A stretch of 8,898 nucleotides of DNA from CAYMRB01 sp964392615. Lineage in GTDB: Bacteria > Planctomycetota > UBA8108. Below are positions 6,320 to 8,898 of the stretch, one piece after another. Position 1 is the first letter of the stretch; every line of letters starts with the position of its first letter. Position numbers and translations under genes: made by a program. Where the stretch lies: contig CAYMRB010000417.1 in the NCBI GenBank assembly GCA_964392615.1, positions 1 through 8,898 of the forward strand, read 5' to 3'. A model generated the notes under the pieces. That model was not told the origin of the DNA and ran no database searches. It saw only the letters and a list, made by a program, of their open reading frames with translations.

Positions 6320-6396
6320 GCTGATTCGATCGGGCAGCGATCGGCGGACATCGCATATGACCGTTAGACGCTGAACGAACGAGAGATTAAGAGGAT

Positions 6397-6423
6397 CGGC
6401 CGTCCTTCGGGGCGGCCGGTTTT
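6397..6423 (+). terminator. Intrinsic terminator of the RRM gene, TTCG tetraloop
   Basis: Nine-base-pair stem CGGCCGTCC (6397-6405) / GGGCGGCCG (6410-6418), with one G-T wobble, closed by a very stable C(TTCG)G tetraloop and followed by GTTTT (6419-6423). It lies between the convergent RRM gene (+) and the small membrane-protein gene (-). It may also slow transcription coming from the minus strand, but no good T-run follows in that direction. Confidence 0.88.
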
Positions 6424-6433
6424 CGTTACGGGG

Positions 6434-6967
6434 TCAGCCGGGGTCGTCCGGCAGATCCTCGACCCGGACGATCGACGCGCCGCGCTCCATGAGACCGCAC
6501 GCGACCTCGCACACCTCGGAGATGTAGTCGTTCGCGGCGTCGTCCGCGTCCGCGTCGCCGCTCTGCCACAGCGCGAGCACCGTCCTTGCGACCTTTCGCC
6601 GCGCCGGCGAGCTGAACGGCAGGAAGCTCGCGTCGATTTTCTCGAGAGTCTCGACTTGGTGGACCGCTCCGTGAAACGCGTAGTGCGGCGAGATCTCGGA
6701 GCCCGGCCAGAACGTACAGACCCGATGCCACTTCGGAACTCCGGAGCGCCGACCGAGAGCTCGCGAGAGCCATGTCGCCTCGATGCGCTGCCCGACCTCC
6801 CAACTGAGCAGTGACCGCACGTACCGGACGCGTCCGGATCGGATGTCGATCTCGATCGCGTCCCGTTGGCGCAGGAATCCACCGACGAGGATCAGCAGCA
6901 GCGCGGCTGCGCCGAACGCACCGAGCGGGATCCAGTGGCGGTGTGTTCGCGGCAACGGCAGGCGCAT
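6434..6967 (-). CDS. Small single-pass membrane protein coupled to the dihaem protein, unknown function
   Basis: A 177-aa protein that I cannot assign to a named family. Residues 1-12 are basic (Arg/His-rich). Residues 13-32 form one hydrophobic helix (IPLGAFGAAALLLILVGGFL) with no clear cleavage site, so an N-in/C-out single-pass anchor is likely. The outer part starts with EIDIRSGRVRYVRSLLSWEV, and later has WHRVCTFWPGSEISPHYAFHG and the helical segment ARRKVARTVLALWQSG; it ends acidic (EDLPDDPG). There is no CxxCH haem motif. Cys residues near 83, 153 and 157 are too scattered to call a metal site. The ATG at 6967-6965 comes one base after the TGA of the dihaem gene (TGACATG), which implies translational coupling and a stoichiometric partner or membrane-anchor role; this is inference. 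The starts further upstream in this frame run through the dihaem gene and are not credible. Confidence 0.8.
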   Translation of the reverse strand: MRLPLPRTHRHWIPLGAFGAAALLLILVGGFLRQRDAIEIDIRSGRVRYVRSLLSWEVGQRIEATWLSRALGRRSGVPKWHRVCTFWPGSEISPHYAFHGAVHQVETLEKIDASFLPFSSPARRKVARTVLALWQSGDADADDAANDYISEVCEVACGLMERGASIVRVEDLPDDPG

Positions 6968-6968
6968 G

Positions 6969-8898
6969 TCATTCCCGCGCTCGTCGCTCGAGGAACTCCC
7001 GCCGCGCCGCTCCCACCCAGCACGTCCGACAACGACACGGGGTCTGCCCGCACGTGCCGGCCCGGTCCTCGGTGCCGAGCGGCTCGATCGAATCCTCGAT
7101 GAGCGCGAGCATGCGTCGGAACTCCGGCGTAGTCTTGCTCCTCCACGGGCCACCGGCAATCGTCCCCCACCCGCCGTCCTCTGCGGCGAGAGGGCCGAGC
7201 AGGATGCGACTCTCCGCCGGCAGCGACACGTTGACGAGCGCCTCGAACGGTTGCGCTGCCAGCAGCTTCCCGAGTTCGGCGCCGAAGACCTCTCGCACAT
7301 ACTCGCGCAGCCGTCTCTCGCCGTCGGGGCTCGGCTGTCGCCACTCGGCCTTGTTCCACGAGTAATCGCCGTAGAAGACCGCGTTCACGTCGAGCCACTG
7401 GACGATGCGGTCGAAACTCTCCGCGTCGAGCTGCACGCGCGACTCGCCGTTCTCGTCCGGATGGCCGGCGAGCAGCATCTTCGCGAGCCGGCCTGCATGC
7501 GCGTAGTAGTCGTACGGCGTGCTGCGGTCGTTCTCGTAGTTGCACTGCGGCATGCTGACGAGCCCCTCGCGCGAGATCAGCGACTCGTACGCCGTACTGA
7601 TACGGATCCGGTTCGGCCCCGGCCAGTCCGGGTACGGCAGCACCGCGTCCTTCATCGTTCCTAGCAGATCGATGTCGGTCTGAGGGTTCTCTTCCGACGG
7701 CAGCAGGCCGTGACACCGGATGCAGTATCTGTCCAGGATCGGTTGCACGGTGCGCGTGAAGCTGAGGCCGCCCTCGTAGCTCGGCCCTACGGGCGGCGTC
7801 AGCTCGCGAACGACGGCTCGTGCGGACGTGAGAGACGACGAGGTTGTCGAGTACGACGCAGCGGTGGCTGTCCTGGTCGCATGCGACCGGGACTCGTGGC
7901 AACCGGCGCAGGACGCGGTCTCGCCCGGCTGCAGGTAGACGAGGGATCGCATCCCCATCACCGCCATGCCGTTGCCGTCGAGTAGCTGCAGTCCGAGCAT
8001 CTTGCACGCGGGCGCTCGAAAGGCGACCGAGCCGTCCGGTTCGACCGGCGCCGTGCCGAGGATCCTCTTCGGAAGGTCGAGGATGACTTTGCCGCGACTC
8101 GGCGGCGTCTCGACGGTCTGCTCCAGGATCTCGACGACCCGAATGCTCTTCACCTCGCCTGCCGGAATCTTCTCCGTCGACTCGTAGACGTCGTGAACGT
8201 AGAGCACGCCCGTCGTGTCCTTCCGTTCGGGATCGATCGAAGAGGGCAATGCCGGGGGCTTCTCTCTCGCCACGATGGGAATCGGCGCGAACGAGGACAT
8301 CTCCGGATCGCGATAGATCAGCTCCAGCCCACCGAGGGTATCGAGCAGGAAGATGCCGTACGGCACGCCGTCCTGTCTCTGGCCCTCTTTCGCGAGCTTC
8401 GAAGGCGTGTACGCGACGAGGAAGAGATCCTCCGACAGAGGGTATGGATTGCAGTAGGCCCCGTGCAGCGGGAACGCGCGTCCGTTGTTGATGCCTCCCG
8501 CGCAGTGAATCAACGCGTCCGCCTGCTCCGGTGTCGCGCCGCGGTACTCCGACTCGGGAAACGTCACCTCGGGAGTCAATCGCGTGATGGGCTCCGGACC
8601 GTCGGCGCCGACGCGAGGATCGATCAGGATCAGCGAGCCCGCCGTGTAACCATGATGCGCCGCGGCCGTCGACACGATCTTCAACGACCCGGGAATCGCG
8701 CGCGGCTCCGCGGTCACACAAGGGTTTCGCGTGTAGTTGCCGTACACGTGCGCCACGCCCGTGCCATCCGGCTTGGCGCTCCACAGGCTCTGGAACCAGT
8801 TCCAATGCCGGTTGATGTAGTCCCAGCGCGTGTAGAGCACGCTGCCGTCGGCTTGAACGCTCGGCTCCCACTCCGGCGCTTCGTTGAACGAGATGCGC
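6969..8898 (-). CDS. Hydrazine-synthase-alpha-like dihaem c-type protein (5' end beyond window)
   Basis: 642 residues are visible, counting from the codon at 8897; the N-terminus and any signal peptide lie outside. The visible start (RISFNEAPEWEPSVQADG, then LYTRWDYINRHWNWFQSLW) and about residues 1-225 look like a beta-propeller. Residues about 228-335 match the hydrazine synthase alpha middle domain: VLYVHDVYES, APVEPDGSVAFRAPACKMLG and LVYLQPGETASCAGCHESR, with haem motif CAGCH at 330-334 (7896-7910). A second haem site, CIRCH at 392-396 (7710-7724), lies in a PSCyt1-like segment (TRTVQPILDRYCIRCHG). The C-terminus has a Cys cluster C-x4-C-x-C-x2-C-W at 616-627. In anammox bacteria the alpha subunit of hydrazine synthase combines a propeller and two c-haems in making hydrazine. 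Homologues in other bacteria have no settled role, and no beta or gamma subunit is visible here, so a general periplasmic multihaem redox enzyme is the safer name. The next gene starts one base after the stop. Confidence 0.88.
   Translation of the reverse strand, partial: RISFNEAPEWEPSVQADGSVLYTRWDYINRHWNWFQSLWSAKPDGTGVAHVYGNYTRNPCVTAEPRAIPGSLKIVSTAAAHHGYTAGSLILIDPRVGADGPEPITRLTPEVTFPESEYRGATPEQADALIHCAGGINNGRAFPLHGAYCNPYPLSEDLFLVAYTPSKLAKEGQRQDGVPYGIFLLDTLGGLELIYRDPEMSSFAPIPIVAREKPPALPSSIDPERKDTTGVLYVHDVYESTEKIPAGEVKSIRVVEILEQTVETPPSRGKVILDLPKRILGTAPVEPDGSVAFRAPACKMLGLQLLDGNGMAVMGMRSLVYLQPGETASCAGCHESRSHATRTATAASYSTTSSSLTSARAVVRELTPPVGPSYEGGLSFTRTVQPILDRYCIRCHGLLPSEENPQTDIDLLGTMKDAVLPYPDWPGPNRIRISTAYESLISREGLVSMPQCNYENDRSTPYDYYAHAGRLAKMLLAGHPDENGESRVQLDAESFDRIVQWLDVNAVFYGDYSWNKAEWRQPSPDGERRLREYVREVFGAELGKLLAAQPFEALVNVSLPAESRILLGPLAAEDGGWGTIAGGPWRSKTTPEFRRMLALIEDSIEPLGTEDRAGTCGQTPCRCRTCWVGAARREFLERRARE

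Noticed and set aside
7795..7893. Possible frameshift in the Ser/Thr/Ala-rich stretch between the two haem motifs
   Set aside because: Both haem segments are in one frame and neither alternative frame gives a better match to the family. The stretch is most likely a variable linker.
6892..8871. 659-codon minus-strand frame parallel to the dihaem gene
   Set aside because: It has no haem motifs and an Arg-rich composition. The neighbouring frame carries the CAGCH and CIRCH motifs and the family signatures.

Overview
The window is a GC-rich (clearly above 60 % by eye) bacterial chromosomal segment with five protein genes and one tRNA. The combination suggests Planctomycetota or a neighbouring phylum: a giant carboxypeptidase-regulatory-like repeat protein paired with an ECF sigma factor, a single-RRM glycine-tailed RNA-binding protein, and a hydrazine-synthase-alpha-like dihaem protein with a PSCyt1-like CxxCH segment. 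This placement rests on gene families only; there is no rRNA or marker gene to prove it. TGA is used as a normal stop in at least four genes.

Left block (1-4449, minus strand): a 1278-aa membrane-anchored protein with about eleven carboxypeptidase-regulatory-like beta-sandwich repeats is followed directly by an ECF-type RNA polymerase sigma factor that runs off the left edge. The sigma gene starts at a GTG with a good Shine-Dalgarno, 18 bases after the stop of the large gene and in the same frame. The two look like one operon. Four of the repeats carry Arg/Gly-rich insertions in what appears to be the same loop.

Middle block (4450-6424): a 382-base divergent intergenic region holds a long imperfect inverted repeat. 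A plus-strand lipoprotein gene follows, with nine tandem 7-residue repeats encoded by a 21/63-bp DNA array. Next come a tRNA-Asn(GTT) with its own near-consensus promoter, and a small RRM protein ending in thirteen glycines, closed by a strong TTCG-loop terminator.

Right block (6434-8898, minus strand, convergent with the RRM gene): a large dihaem c-type protein resembling hydrazine synthase alpha (5' end outside the window) is followed after one base by a 177-aa protein with one transmembrane segment and no recognised family. The pair is almost certainly co-translated.

The two places most likely to hold undescribed biology are the sigma factor/RG-insert repeat protein operon and the hydrazine-synthase-alpha-like protein with its coupled membrane partner. 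No mobile element, CRISPR array or rRNA is visible.
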